The notes beneath the pieces were generated by a model. It saw only the letters and a list, made by a program, of their open reading frames with translations. It had not been told where the DNA came from and did no database searches. Positions 24,377 to 32,876 of a DNA stretch of 64,000 nucleotides are shown here, piece after piece. The position numbers were made by a program, and so were the translations under genes. Source of the stretch: Anaerolineales bacterium (GTDB taxonomy: Bacteria; Chloroflexota; Anaerolineae; Anaerolineales; Villigracilaceae); the NCBI GenBank assembly GCA_016932715.1, contig JAFGCG010000092.1, forward strand, positions 1 through 64,000, written 5' to 3'. Each line of letters starts with the position of its first letter. Position 1 is the first letter of the stretch.

Positions 24377-25603
24377 TTGAACATTCTTCTCATTAACCAT
24401 TATGCTGGCTCCATATGCCACGGTATGGAATACCGCCCGTACTACCTTGGGCGGGAATGGGTGCGTTTAGGGCATGAAGTCACTGTTGTTGCGGCATCTA
24501 TCTCACATGTGCGTACTAATCCACCAAACATCCGAGGATCGATAACACAAGAAACAATAGATGGTATTTGTTACTTATGGTTAAGAACTCCCGCATACAA
24601 TGGAAATGGAATCCCTCGGGCGCTCAATATCTTTACGTTTGTAATACAACTCTTGCTTCATCGAACTTGGATTGCCAAAATTGTTAGGCCGGATACTGTA
24701 ATCGCATCGTCAACATATCCATTGGATATTGTTGCGGCTCGTGCCATAGCCATGAAAAGTCAGGCTAAGTTAGTTTTTGAAGTACATGATTTATGGCCGC
24801 TGTCTCCTATAGAATTGGGGGGTATGTCTCGACATCATCCATTTGTCATTCTGATGCAATGGGCAGAAGATTTTGCTTACCGCACTGCCGATATAGTAGT
24901 ATCGATGTTGCCCAAAACCATGGAGCATATGCTGCAACATGGTATGGACCCTCAAAAGTTCGTCTATATTCCAAATGGAGTGGATGTTGCAGAGTGGCGT
25001 GTAGAACCAGATTCGATCCCTGAAGAACATCGAAGGGCAATTTGGGGCTTGAAAGCAAAGGAACACTTCCTGATAGGCTATGCAGGTGCGCATGGGTTGG
25101 CGAATGTACTTGAAATCTTTGTTGACGCCGCCTACCAACTCCAGGAATACCCTGTAACATTTTTACTTATTGGCCAGGGCCCGGAAAAGGAAAAACTGAT
25201 ACGGAGAGTTCAAGAGCGGTGTCAGACAAATGTGGTTTTCCTTTCTCCGGTGGAGAAAAGGGTAATTCCAGCTATTTTGCAAGAGATGGATGCCCACTAT
25301 ATCTCCTTGAAAGGAGATCCACTTTTCAGGTTTGGAGTCAGCCCAAACAAGCTGATGGATTATATGATGTCCGCGAGACCAGTGATCTATGCTGTTCAGT
25401 CTGGGAATGATATGGTGGCGGATAGTGGTTGCGGTATTTCGATCCCACCGGAAGAACCGGAGGAAGTCGTTCAGTCCATATTGAAGCTGATGAGTCTTGC
25501 AAAAGAGGAAAGAATAGAAATGGGGAAGCGAGGCAGAGACTATATTTTGGCTAACCATGATTATCAAGTATTAGCCAGACAATTTGTTGCCTCTCTTAAG
25601 TAA
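24377..25603 (+). CDS. Glycosyltransferase family 4 (WbuB-like)
   Basis: A 408-aa GT4 protein resembling WbuB-type enzymes. It has ILLINHYAGSICHGMEYRPYYLGREW at the N-terminus and AKLVFEVHDLWPLSPIELGGM midway. The donor domain has FLIGYAGAHGLANVLEIFVDAA, and the usual E-x7-E region reads RFGVSPNKLMDYMMSARPVIYA, the K-L-x-D/E-Y variant seen in this subgroup. The start is TTG 24377: the protein N-terminus fits exactly and no suitable ATG lies nearby. The family often transfers N-acetyl-amino sugars; that is inference. Confidence 0.83.
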   Translation: MNILLINHYAGSICHGMEYRPYYLGREWVRLGHEVTVVAASISHVRTNPPNIRGSITQETIDGICYLWLRTPAYNGNGIPRALNIFTFVIQLLLHRTWIAKIVRPDTVIASSTYPLDIVAARAIAMKSQAKLVFEVHDLWPLSPIELGGMSRHHPFVILMQWAEDFAYRTADIVVSMLPKTMEHMLQHGMDPQKFVYIPNGVDVAEWRVEPDSIPEEHRRAIWGLKAKEHFLIGYAGAHGLANVLEIFVDAAYQLQEYPVTFLLIGQGPEKEKLIRRVQERCQTNVVFLSPVEKRVIPAILQEMDAHYISLKGDPLFRFGVSPNKLMDYMMSARPVIYAVQSGNDMVADSGCGISIPPEEPEEVVQSILKLMSLAKEERIEMGKRGRDYILANHDYQVLARQFVASLK

Positions 25604-25609
25604 CAAGTT

Positions 25610-26305
25610 ATGATCGATGATATTGCCCGCCTGCGAAATGAATATGAGGACCGTAAGCGTCGCTTTGCAACAAGCGATCTGTATTCAGTCTTTAATACAG
25701 CTACTCTCTTTGCTATCCATCAGAGACAACGAGTAACTCTGCATATGCTAAAGAAATTCGGCTTCACGCGGCTTTCGGATCTCCTTATCCTCGAAATGGG
25801 TTGTGGTGGTGGTGGCGTTTTGACGGAGTATCTGGATTTTGGAGTATTCCCCGAAAATCTTCATGGTGTGGATTTGCTCTTTGACCGTTTACTCCATGCA
25901 CGACATGTGCTCCTAGGCTCCAAATTTGCCAACGCGGACGGACAGGCTTTGCCATATTGTTCAGAAACATTTGACTTGATCTTGCAATATACGGCAATTT
26001 CATCTGTTCTTGATCCGGAGATACGCCGCAATATTTGCGCTGATTTGCTGCGTGTACTCAAACCTAGTGGGTTGATTCTCTCTTATGACTTCTGGCTCAA
26101 CCCCACGAACCTTCAAACGCACGGTATTCGTCCGTCTGAAATTCGCCGCTTGTTTCCTGGTTGCAGATTTGATTTTCAGCGTATTACTCTGGCTCCACCC
26201 ATTGCACGTAGATTGGTGCCTGTCTCCTGGTTGTTCTGTGCATTTTTGGAAAAGCTGAAGATTTTCAACACACATTATCTCGTTGCCATCTCGAAGATCT
26301 CATGA
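25610..26305 (+). CDS. Class I SAM-dependent methyltransferase
   Basis: A 231-aa methyltransferase at the end of the GT run. Motif I is DLLILEMGCGGGGVLTEYL, the acidic residue lies in HGVDLLFDRL, and FDLILQYTAISSVLDPEIRR and LLRVLKPSGLILSYDFWLNP complete the pattern. The final region is hydrophobic (RLVPVSWLFCAFLEKL). The substrate is presumably a sugar or lipid-linked glycan. The intergenic sequence after it (26306-26362) holds a GGGGAGG ribosome binding site for the sugar transferase. Confidence 0.8.
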   Translation: MIDDIARLRNEYEDRKRRFATSDLYSVFNTATLFAIHQRQRVTLHMLKKFGFTRLSDLLILEMGCGGGGVLTEYLDFGVFPENLHGVDLLFDRLLHARHVLLGSKFANADGQALPYCSETFDLILQYTAISSVLDPEIRRNICADLLRVLKPSGLILSYDFWLNPTNLQTHGIRPSEIRRLFPGCRFDFQRITLAPPIARRLVPVSWLFCAFLEKLKIFNTHYLVAISKIS

Positions 26306-26362
26306 TCTGGGATGTCCACTGACTGAATACTGCTAACTGATCACTGACCTGGGGAGGTCAAC

Positions 26363-27961
26363 ATGACCGATACACTTACAAGAATAAAACCTGAAGTTAT
26401 TGCAGTCCGTCCAGCTTTCAACCGTTATCTTGCTGGGTTCCTCAAGCGCGCCTTCGACCTCCTGGCATCCGTCCTCGGTCTCCTCTTCCTGTTTCCCGTC
26501 TTCTGTGTCCTGTCCATCCTCATCAAGCGTGAAAGCCCGGGACCCGTCTTCTACCGCGGACCGCGCCTGGGGAAGGATGGGGAGCCTTTCGGGATCCTCA
26601 AGTTCCGAACGATGTATGAGCATCCGGATAGTTACCGGGGTCCGCGCATCACAGCCGATGGGGATGGGCGGGTCACGCCGCTCGGTCACTGGCTGCGCGC
26701 GACAAAGATCAACGAACTGCCGCAATTGTGGAATGTGCTGGTAGGCGAGATGAGCCTGGTCGGTCCGCGCCCGGAGGACCCGGAGATCGCCAGGTCCTGG
26801 CCGCGGGCTGCGCGCCAGGAGATCCTTTCGGTGCGCCCTGGCATCACCAGCCCGGCTTCCGTTGCCTACCGGGATGAGGAGAAATTGCTTAACGGTGCCA
26901 GCGCGCTGGATGATTACCTGAAAATCGTCATGCCAGATAAACTGCGCCTCGACCAACTGTACGTCCGCAACCACCGTTTTCTCTCGGACCTGGACATTAT
27001 CTTCTGGACCCTGCTCGTCCTGCTGCCCCAGCTGCGGGCACATACGATCCCCGCCGAGTCTCTTTATAATGGTTTGCTGAATCGCTTTATTAGCCGCTAC
27101 TTCAACTGGTTCGTGATCGATAACCTGGTGGCGTTCGCGGCGGTCGGCACGACGGGCGTACTGTGGCGCCTGAGCGGTCCGCTCGACCTGGGGATCGCGC
27201 AGGCTTTCCTGCGGGCAGCCGTTATCGCGCTGCTGTTCAGCCTGGTCAATTCCCGGATGGGACTGGGGCGGATCTGGTGGCGCTCTGCCAAGCCGGCGCT
27301 GGTCTTCGACCTGGCGCTTTCCTGTGGGATTTCCACGCTTTTTATCGTGATATTCGACGCGTTCTGGCCCAGCCCGCAGCATATGCCGCTGGGAATGATC
27401 CTCGTTTCAGGGCTGCTGGCGTTTCTGGGTTTTGTTTCCGTTCGGTATCGTGAGCGCCTGTTGACCGGGCTGGCGACGCGCTGGCTGCACGGTCGAGAGA
27501 AGCAATACCTGGCAAGGGAACGTGTGCTGGTGGTGGGCGCAGGCGAGTGCGGACTCCTGGCAAACTGGCTGGTCCAGCGCAGCAAGCTCGCCTCCTCTTT
27601 TGCGATCATCGGCATGGTGGACGATGACCCGGCTAAAACAGGAATGACCGTGGACGGTCATCATGTCTTTGGACTGACCCATCGCATTCCGGAAATTGTC
27701 GAGCAGCAGAATGTCGATGTGATCCTGTTTGCGATCGAGACGATCCGGCCGGAAGAACAGGAACGCATCCTGAAACTGTGCCGCCAGACTCCGGCGCGCC
27801 TGGTCCTGATCCCCGATCTGTTCACCCTGTTCCAGGAACGGATTTCTTCAGCCGGGGATTCCTTTACCGACCGTACTCCCGAAGTACATCCGGACAGTGA
27901 GCAGGCTGCTGAGGATTTCAGCAGGATGCGAACGCAATCCCTGTCAGAGGAGGACCGATGA
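26363..27961 (+). CDS. Sugar-phosphate transferase with C-terminal CapD-N-like module
   Basis: A 532-aa fusion. Residues about 20-225 are a bacterial sugar transferase (phosphoglycosyl transferase) domain: KRAFDLLASVLGLLFLFPV membrane segment, KFRTM near 80, then LPQLWNVLVGEMSLVGPRP. It transfers the first sugar phosphate to undecaprenyl phosphate. Residues about 245-500 are several membrane segments followed by a Rossmann module (VLVVGAGECGLLANWLV, about 388-404) like the N-terminal part of CapD/FlaA1 dehydratases or of WbaP-type proteins (CoA_binding_3). Normally that module comes before the catalytic domain; here it comes after. No epimerase domain follows. ATGA overlap with the aminotransferase. 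Confidence 0.85.
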   Translation: MTDTLTRIKPEVIAVRPAFNRYLAGFLKRAFDLLASVLGLLFLFPVFCVLSILIKRESPGPVFYRGPRLGKDGEPFGILKFRTMYEHPDSYRGPRITADGDGRVTPLGHWLRATKINELPQLWNVLVGEMSLVGPRPEDPEIARSWPRAARQEILSVRPGITSPASVAYRDEEKLLNGASALDDYLKIVMPDKLRLDQLYVRNHRFLSDLDIIFWTLLVLLPQLRAHTIPAESLYNGLLNRFISRYFNWFVIDNLVAFAAVGTTGVLWRLSGPLDLGIAQAFLRAAVIALLFSLVNSRMGLGRIWWRSAKPALVFDLALSCGISTLFIVIFDAFWPSPQHMPLGMILVSGLLAFLGFVSVRYRERLLTGLATRWLHGREKQYLARERVLVVGAGECGLLANWLVQRSKLASSFAIIGMVDDDPAKTGMTVDGHHVFGLTHRIPEIVEQQNVDVILFAIETIRPEEQERILKLCRQTPARLVLIPDLFTLFQERISSAGDSFTDRTPEVHPDSEQAAEDFSRMRTQSLSEEDR

Positions 27962-29115
27962 ACTGGCGCGTGCCGCTGGCAGATATCGATTTTGGTCCGG
28001 AGGAAGAAGCGGCGGTTATAGGAGTTTTGCGCAGCCGCTGGCTGAGCATGGGAAGTGTGACACAGGAGTTTCAACAGGAATTTGCGGCATTCACCGGAGC
28101 GAAGCATTGCCTGGCGGTGGCGAATGGGACCGCAGCCCTGCACCTGGCTTGTTTAGCCCTCGGTGCAGGACCGGGCGATGAAGTGATCGTGCCGTCCCTG
28201 ACCTTCGTTGCCACTGCCAATGCGGTGCGATATACCGGCGCCGTGCCGGTCTTTGCCGATATCGAAAGCCTGGATTGGCTGACTATTTCTCCGGCTGCCA
28301 TCGAAGCCTGTATTACGGAGCGGACGCGTGCCATCCTGGTCATGCATTATGCGGGCTTTGCCTGCAACATGCCAGCCATCCTGGAGATCGCCAGACGTCA
28401 TCAGTTGAAAGTGATCGAGGATGCGGCGCATGCCATCGGCTCGGAGTTGGAGGGGCGCATGCTGGGGACCTGGGGGGACATCGGCTGCTACAGCTTTTTC
28501 CCGAACAAGAACATGACCACCGGGGAGGGCGGCATGCTGGCGACCGATGACGATGCCCTGGCGGAGCGCCTGCGCATCCTGCGCTCGCACGGGATGACCT
28601 CGCTCAGCTGGGACCGCCATCAGGGCCGCGCCTCCACGTACGATGTGGTGGACCTCGGGTACAACTACCGGATCGACGAGATGCGTTCGGCGCTGGGCCG
28701 CGTTCAACTGAAAAAATTGTCCTCGAATAATCAGCGCCGCAAACACTTAACCACTCTGTATCGGGAACTACTGGCAGAGCTGGCTCCCGATCTCCATATC
28801 CCTTTTCACGAAAGGCGCGGCGCCCCCTGTTACCACATCATGCCCGTCCTGCTGCCTGCAGGAGCAGATCGTTTTCGATTTATGGAAGGCATGAAAGCCG
28901 AGGGAGTGCAGACGAGCATTCATTATCCGCCGGTTCACCAGTTTCACATCTACCAGCAGGATGGGTTCCGAGGCAGGAACGCACTCACGCTCACGGAAGA
29001 AGCCGCCGAGCGTGAAGTGACCCTGCCTTTGTATCCCACGATGCAGGATGAACAGGTGGAATGGGTTGCCCGCGCCGCACAAAATGTTTTACGGGCAATG
29101 GGTGGGAGTGACTGA
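27958..29115 (+). CDS. DegT/DnrJ/EryC1/StrS sugar aminotransferase
   Basis: A 385-aa PLP-dependent aminotransferase that adds an amino group to a keto-sugar nucleotide (PglE/WbpE type). The PLP lysine is K184 in FFPNKNMTTGEGGM. AVANGTAALHLACLAL and VIEDAAHAIGSELEG (with the PLP-ring Asp) are typical, as is LGYNYRIDEMRSALGRVQL. It is translationally coupled to the sugar transferase. It would build an amino-sugar, consistent with the PIG-L, GNAT and WbqC genes in the cluster. A dehydratase partner is not present in the window. Confidence 0.9.
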   Translation: MNWRVPLADIDFGPEEEAAVIGVLRSRWLSMGSVTQEFQQEFAAFTGAKHCLAVANGTAALHLACLALGAGPGDEVIVPSLTFVATANAVRYTGAVPVFADIESLDWLTISPAAIEACITERTRAILVMHYAGFACNMPAILEIARRHQLKVIEDAAHAIGSELEGRMLGTWGDIGCYSFFPNKNMTTGEGGMLATDDDALAERLRILRSHGMTSLSWDRHQGRASTYDVVDLGYNYRIDEMRSALGRVQLKKLSSNNQRRKHLTTLYRELLAELAPDLHIPFHERRGAPCYHIMPVLLPAGADRFRFMEGMKAEGVQTSIHYPPVHQFHIYQQDGFRGRNALTLTEEAAEREVTLPLYPTMQDEQVEWVARAAQNVLRAMGGSD

Positions 29116-29129
29116 CATCAGAAACATAA

Positions 29130-29266
29130 TGTCATTCTGAGCCGAAGGCGAAGAATCCCCGGGAATTTGAGCCTATTGGCTCAATTCCCGGGAGACCCTT
29201 CACTTGCTCCTTCGCTTCGCAGGGCAGCATACGCCTGCTACGCTCAGGACAAGGCTCAGGGTGACA
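29130..29266. repeat. 137-bp nested palindromic element
   Basis: Outer arms tgtcattctgagcc (29130-29143) and ggctcagggtgaca (29253-29266) are inverted with two mismatches. An inner hairpin, cccgggaatttgagcc-tatt-ggctcaattcccggg (29158-29192), is perfect apart from one extra T. The element looks like a mobile palindromic (REP/MITE-like) unit. No ORF is present in 29116-29366. Confidence 0.65.
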
Positions 29267-29331
29267 TACTGTGGTATATCCTCGAAGTCAGGTACTCCCG
29301 AATGGGTTCATTCATCACCAGATAATTGTTG

Positions 29332-29337
29332 TATACT
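29332..29337 (+). promoter_or_regulatory. Candidate -10 for the BY-kinase gene
   Basis: TATACT lies 30 bp before ATG 29367 in an otherwise A+T-rich stretch. The -35 region (attcat/ttcatt) is weak. AGGAG sits about 8 nt before the start. Probable own promoter, moderate to low confidence. Confidence 0.35.
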
Positions 29338-29366
29338 AAAGATGTCATAACGCAGGAGATGCTTCC

Positions 29367-31277
29367 ATGGAAATCAGACAATACCTCTCCATTGCCCGCC
29401 GCTGGGCCTGGCTCTTGATTTTGGGCCTTGCCCTGGGGACTGCCGGCGGCTATGGCTATGGCAACATGCAGACGCCGGTCTATCAGACGGCCACGAAGAT
29501 CATGGTAAGCTCCTCATCGAATGCGGTGGCGTCTAATCCTTATGCCATCTACAGCGATCAGCAGCTTGCTCAGACGTACGTGCAGCTGCTGACAACGCAG
29601 CCCATGCTGGATGGGGTTACGGAAGCGCTGGGATACCCGGTCTCGCGCGGGGACATCACGGTCCAGCAGAATCAGCAGGGATCGCAGATCATCAAGATCA
29701 CCGTGGAGAATTCCGATCCTCAGAAAGCTGCCGACATCGCCAATCAGCTGGTGCAGGTCCTGATCGAGCAGAATGAGATTCTCCAGGCTGGCAGGTATAC
29801 TGCCTCGGATGAGACCCTCCGGATACAGATCGAGCAGGTGGAACAGCAGATCGCCAAATACCAGACCGACCTGGACAATGTATCGACGAAGAGCGTCAGC
29901 GAGCAGCTCGAGCTGGTGACTGCCCAGATGGAGCCGCTGCAGGCAGAAGTATTGCAGTTGCAGAAAGAAATTGCTTTGCTGTCGCCAACCACAAGCCAGC
30001 AGCGTAAAGCCCAGATCGCTGAAAAGCAGGCGCGGCTGGATCAGATCACGCCTTTACTGAATCTGTATCAACAGATCTACAGCAACCTGGTCGTGCTCGG
30101 AAACCCCGGCGCAAACGTAAGTAACGACAGCCCAATGGTAGCGCGCTTACAGTCTACTTTGAATTTATACCAGCAGATCTATCTGAATCTCATCAACTCC
30201 AGGGAATCGATCCGCTTGGCGCGTTTGCAGAACACACCCAATGTCGTCCAGATCGAGGCGGCGCCTGTCCCGCAAAACCCGATCCGGCCGCAGCCGGTGC
30301 AGAACGCCATGCTGGCCGGCGCGGTCGGCTTGATGCTTGCTGCCGGAGTCGTGTTCCTGGTCGAGTACCTGGACGACACGCTCAAAACGCCGGAAGATGT
30401 CGACCGGCTGCTGGGGCTGCCGCTGATCGGTTATATTGCCGAGATGCAATCGAAGGGGAAAACCGATGCGGAGATCTATGTCTCCCGTCAGCCGCGCTCG
30501 CCGGTATCCGAGTCGTTCCGCTCCCTGCGCACGAACCTGGAGTTTTCGTCTGTGGACAAGCCCCTGCGGACGATCCTGGTGACGGGCGCGGAGGCAGGTG
30601 ACGGCAAGACGACCATTTCTGCGAACCTGGCTGCGATCTTCGCCCAGGGCGGTAAGCGTGTCCTGCTGCTGGATGCGGACCTGCGCCGCCCGCGCCTGCA
30701 TCGTTTCCTGGGTATCCAGAACCGCCTGGGCCTGACCGACCTCTTCCGCGACGGCCTGGATGTGGAGGCGGTCACCTACCAGTGGAGCGATTCGAACTCC
30801 AAGACCATGTCCGTGATCACCAGCGGAAGCCTGCCGCCCAACCCGGCTGAGCTGCTCGGTTCCCATAAGATGGACAGCATCCTGGCTGAACTGGCGAGCC
30901 GCGTGGATGTGCTGATCATCGACAGCCCGCCCTCCCTGGTGGCAGATGCCCAGCTCCTGGCTGCCAAAGTGGATGGCGTGCTGCTGGTTGTCCAGCCGGG
31001 CAAGACCCACGCCGATGCCGCGCGTGCCACCCGTGAGCTGCTGGACCGGGCCGGTGCGCGTGTAGTGGGCGCGGTCTTCAACCGCATCCCGCGCAGCCAT
31101 GGCCATTATTATGGCGGCTACCGTTATTATTCTCCATATTATTACCGGAACGATCGCTACCTGACCGGCAGTGATGTGGTCGCGGCTGCCTCGCCGGAGG
31201 TGACCGCGCCGCGCGAAAAGGCAGCCCAATCCCTATTGAGCCGGTTGTGGAAGCAGCAGAGCAGGTCTAACAAATGA
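29367..31277 (+). CDS. Wzz-type chain-length regulator fused to BY-kinase
   Basis: A 636-aa polysaccharide co-polymerase/tyrosine autokinase. The N-terminal Wzz part has a membrane segment (WAWLLILGLALGTAGGYGYG), a long coiled-coil-rich external region and a second membrane segment near 310-330 (NAMLAGAVGLMLAAGVVFLVEYLDD). The cytoplasmic kinase has Walker A VTGAEAGDGKTTISANLA (K414), Walker A-prime VLLLDADLRRPRLH and Walker B VLIIDSPPSLV. It ends with a tyrosine cluster (HYYGGYRYYSPYYYRNDRY), the autophosphorylation site. It controls polymer length and secretion of the cluster's glycan, with the tyrosine phosphatase at 32209 as likely antagonist. Confidence 0.93.
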   Translation: MEIRQYLSIARRWAWLLILGLALGTAGGYGYGNMQTPVYQTATKIMVSSSSNAVASNPYAIYSDQQLAQTYVQLLTTQPMLDGVTEALGYPVSRGDITVQQNQQGSQIIKITVENSDPQKAADIANQLVQVLIEQNEILQAGRYTASDETLRIQIEQVEQQIAKYQTDLDNVSTKSVSEQLELVTAQMEPLQAEVLQLQKEIALLSPTTSQQRKAQIAEKQARLDQITPLLNLYQQIYSNLVVLGNPGANVSNDSPMVARLQSTLNLYQQIYLNLINSRESIRLARLQNTPNVVQIEAAPVPQNPIRPQPVQNAMLAGAVGLMLAAGVVFLVEYLDDTLKTPEDVDRLLGLPLIGYIAEMQSKGKTDAEIYVSRQPRSPVSESFRSLRTNLEFSSVDKPLRTILVTGAEAGDGKTTISANLAAIFAQGGKRVLLLDADLRRPRLHRFLGIQNRLGLTDLFRDGLDVEAVTYQWSDSNSKTMSVITSGSLPPNPAELLGSHKMDSILAELASRVDVLIIDSPPSLVADAQLLAAKVDGVLLVVQPGKTHADAARATRELLDRAGARVVGAVFNRIPRSHGHYYGGYRYYSPYYYRNDRYLTGSDVVAAASPEVTAPREKAAQSLLSRLWKQQSRSNK

Positions 31278-31322
31278 TCCTGTATTCCGGGGAGGTTATG
31301 ATGTGGGTTTTATCGGGGAAAT

Positions 31323-32189
31323 ATGAGTGATCGAGGCCGTGGCAATCCAGCCTGCCCCTATCTCGGGCTGGAAGATGATGCCGATACATCCCTGGCATTC
31401 CCCTCGGTTTGGAACACCTGCCACCGCAGCCGGCGCGTCGTCTCTCCGAGCCTCCAGCACCAGGCTGAATATTGCCTCAGTGAAAATCATCGGAATTGCG
31501 TGGCGTTCCCGGCCGGGCAGGCTACCCTGCCTTTGCCGCATCGTTTACGTGCTTCCCGCCGTCGGACAAGTCTATACGGGCGCAGCCCCTTCCGAGGCCT
31601 GGTTTTCGTTTTCATTGGGATCCTGGTGTTAGCTGGCATAGGCTGGGGATTGTGGGCGCAGGGATATATCCTGCCCACAGGGACTGAAATTCCCTCCCTG
31701 ACGATGACCGTTTTGATGACACCTGTCCCCACCCAGACTACTGCTCTCACCCCTACTCCTACTTCTGCCATGATAGTGACGCCGAAGCCGATATCGACCG
31801 GCGAAGCCGTGCCGAAACGCCAGCTGGATCAGCCGATCGGGAGCGACTATCAGTTTGTGATCCACCGGGTGCTGGACGGTGAAAATTTGAACCAGTACGC
31901 CGCCAAATACAATACCAGTATCGAAGCCATTCTGATGGTCAACTATGATTTCAAAACGCCGTTGTGGGTGGATGCACTGGTGATCATCCCGGTCGGGTTC
32001 ACCAATGTATCCAGCCTCCCGGCTTTCGAAGCCTATGAGGTGCCGCGCGCGGACATGTCTCTGAAGGTGCTGGCACTGGGATTCGGTGTGAGTCTCAAGG
32101 ACCTGCGCTATTACAATGCGATCGGCATGGATGAGTCTCTCCAGGTGGGGGACTGGCTGCTTATTCCCCGTCCCCGGGTGGCGCCGTAG
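31323..32189 (+). CDS. Cys/His-module membrane protein with LysM-like repeats
   Basis: A 288-aa membrane-anchored protein. The first 65 residues carry a Cys/His-rich module (CPYLGLEDDADTSLAFPS, then NTCHRS, HQAEYCLS and NRNC-like CVAF). I recall a similar module in Chloroflexota proteins; it looks like a small metal-binding domain. One membrane helix follows (LVFVFIGILVLAGIGWGLWAQ, about 93-113), then a Thr/Pro-rich linker. Two LysM-like regions come next (about 175-225 and 235-285; YQFVIHRVLDGENLNQYAAKYN...ALVIIP and YEVPRADMSLKVLALGFGV...GDWLLIPRP) that may bind cell-wall glycan. It lies between the BY-kinase and its phosphatase. Confidence 0.72.
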   Translation: MSDRGRGNPACPYLGLEDDADTSLAFPSVWNTCHRSRRVVSPSLQHQAEYCLSENHRNCVAFPAGQATLPLPHRLRASRRRTSLYGRSPFRGLVFVFIGILVLAGIGWGLWAQGYILPTGTEIPSLTMTVLMTPVPTQTTALTPTPTSAMIVTPKPISTGEAVPKRQLDQPIGSDYQFVIHRVLDGENLNQYAAKYNTSIEAILMVNYDFKTPLWVDALVIIPVGFTNVSSLPAFEAYEVPRADMSLKVLALGFGVSLKDLRYYNAIGMDESLQVGDWLLIPRPRVAP

Positions 32190-32208
32190 CATTCACAGTG
32201 AGGTGAAA

Positions 32209-32694
32209 ATGCCTTCCGTCTTATTTGTGTGTACTGCTGACCGTTTCCGTTCGCCCCTCGCGGCGGCTTTGTTCAGGCACCGGCTGCAAGGGGAATCGGA
32301 CGCGCGGGACTGGTCGGTTCGGAGCGCCGGCACCTGGGCGGACCCTGATAAAGTGGTCATTCCACCTACCCGGTGGGTGGCGAATCATTTGCACCTTGAC
32401 CTGGGCGCCCACAAATCCCGACGGATTAACAGGGAGTTACTCGATACGTATGATCTGATCCTTGTGATGGAAAACAACCATCGGGAGGGCCTCCTGGTCG
32501 AGTTTCCCGAAATGGAGAAGCGCCTTTTCCTTCTCTCCGAGGTAGCCGCCGGACGGGCATACAACATTCCGGATCCCCATGTCCAGCCGGGGGATACCTT
32601 TCAGGATGTTGCCGCTGAGTTGTCTGATTTGATCGATAAAGGGTATCATCACATTTGCGATCTGGCGCGCCAGTTGCACGACGGGAGTGGCTAA
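32209..32694 (+). CDS. Low-molecular-weight protein-tyrosine phosphatase (Wzb-like)
   Basis: A 161-aa LMW-PTP. The P-loop VCTADRFRSPLAAALF (Cys8-x5-Arg14-Ser15) is intact, though CTADRFRS replaces the usual CxGNxCRS. The general-acid Asp lies in YNIPDPHVQPGDTF near residue 122. It would dephosphorylate the BY-kinase encoded two genes upstream, allowing cycling of glycan polymerisation. The start ATG 32209 is preceded by GAGG; the tracked start at 32116 lies inside the LysM gene. Confidence 0.88.
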   Translation: MPSVLFVCTADRFRSPLAAALFRHRLQGESDARDWSVRSAGTWADPDKVVIPPTRWVANHLHLDLGAHKSRRINRELLDTYDLILVMENNHREGLLVEFPEMEKRLFLLSEVAAGRAYNIPDPHVQPGDTFQDVAAELSDLIDKGYHHICDLARQLHDGSG

Positions 32695-32716
32695 AAGAAT
32701 GGGCTACGTATGTTCT

Positions 32717-32788
32717 CACCACGGAGAACACAGAGTTCACAGAGATTTTTAAAAGGTTTTCTCCGTGTTCTCAGTGCACTCCGTGGTG
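32717..32788. repeat. Palindromic CACCACGGAG...CTCCGTGGTG repeat
   Basis: Perfect outer arms caccacggag (32717-32726) and ctccgtggtg (32779-32788). Inside, gaacacagag and ctccgtgttc also pair partly around an A/T-rich centre. It forms the only notable content of the interval 32695-32876, together with a T-rich stretch. It could serve as a bidirectional terminator between the polysaccharide and lasso regions. Confidence 0.6.
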
Positions 32789-32876
32789 AAGGTATTGGGC
32801 AAGCCCACACAATTAGCCACTCTCTGCACGACAAAGAAGCTGCGTGATCTTTTGCTTTCATCTCTCTAGTCTTTCC

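Noticed and set aside
26333-27382. 349-aa minus-strand ORF
   Set aside because: Antisense shadow of the sugar transferase gene, which has clear family motifs.
30165-31229. 354-aa minus-strand ORF
   Set aside because: Antisense shadow of the BY-kinase gene; low-complexity His/Arg/Gln translation, no recognisable domain.
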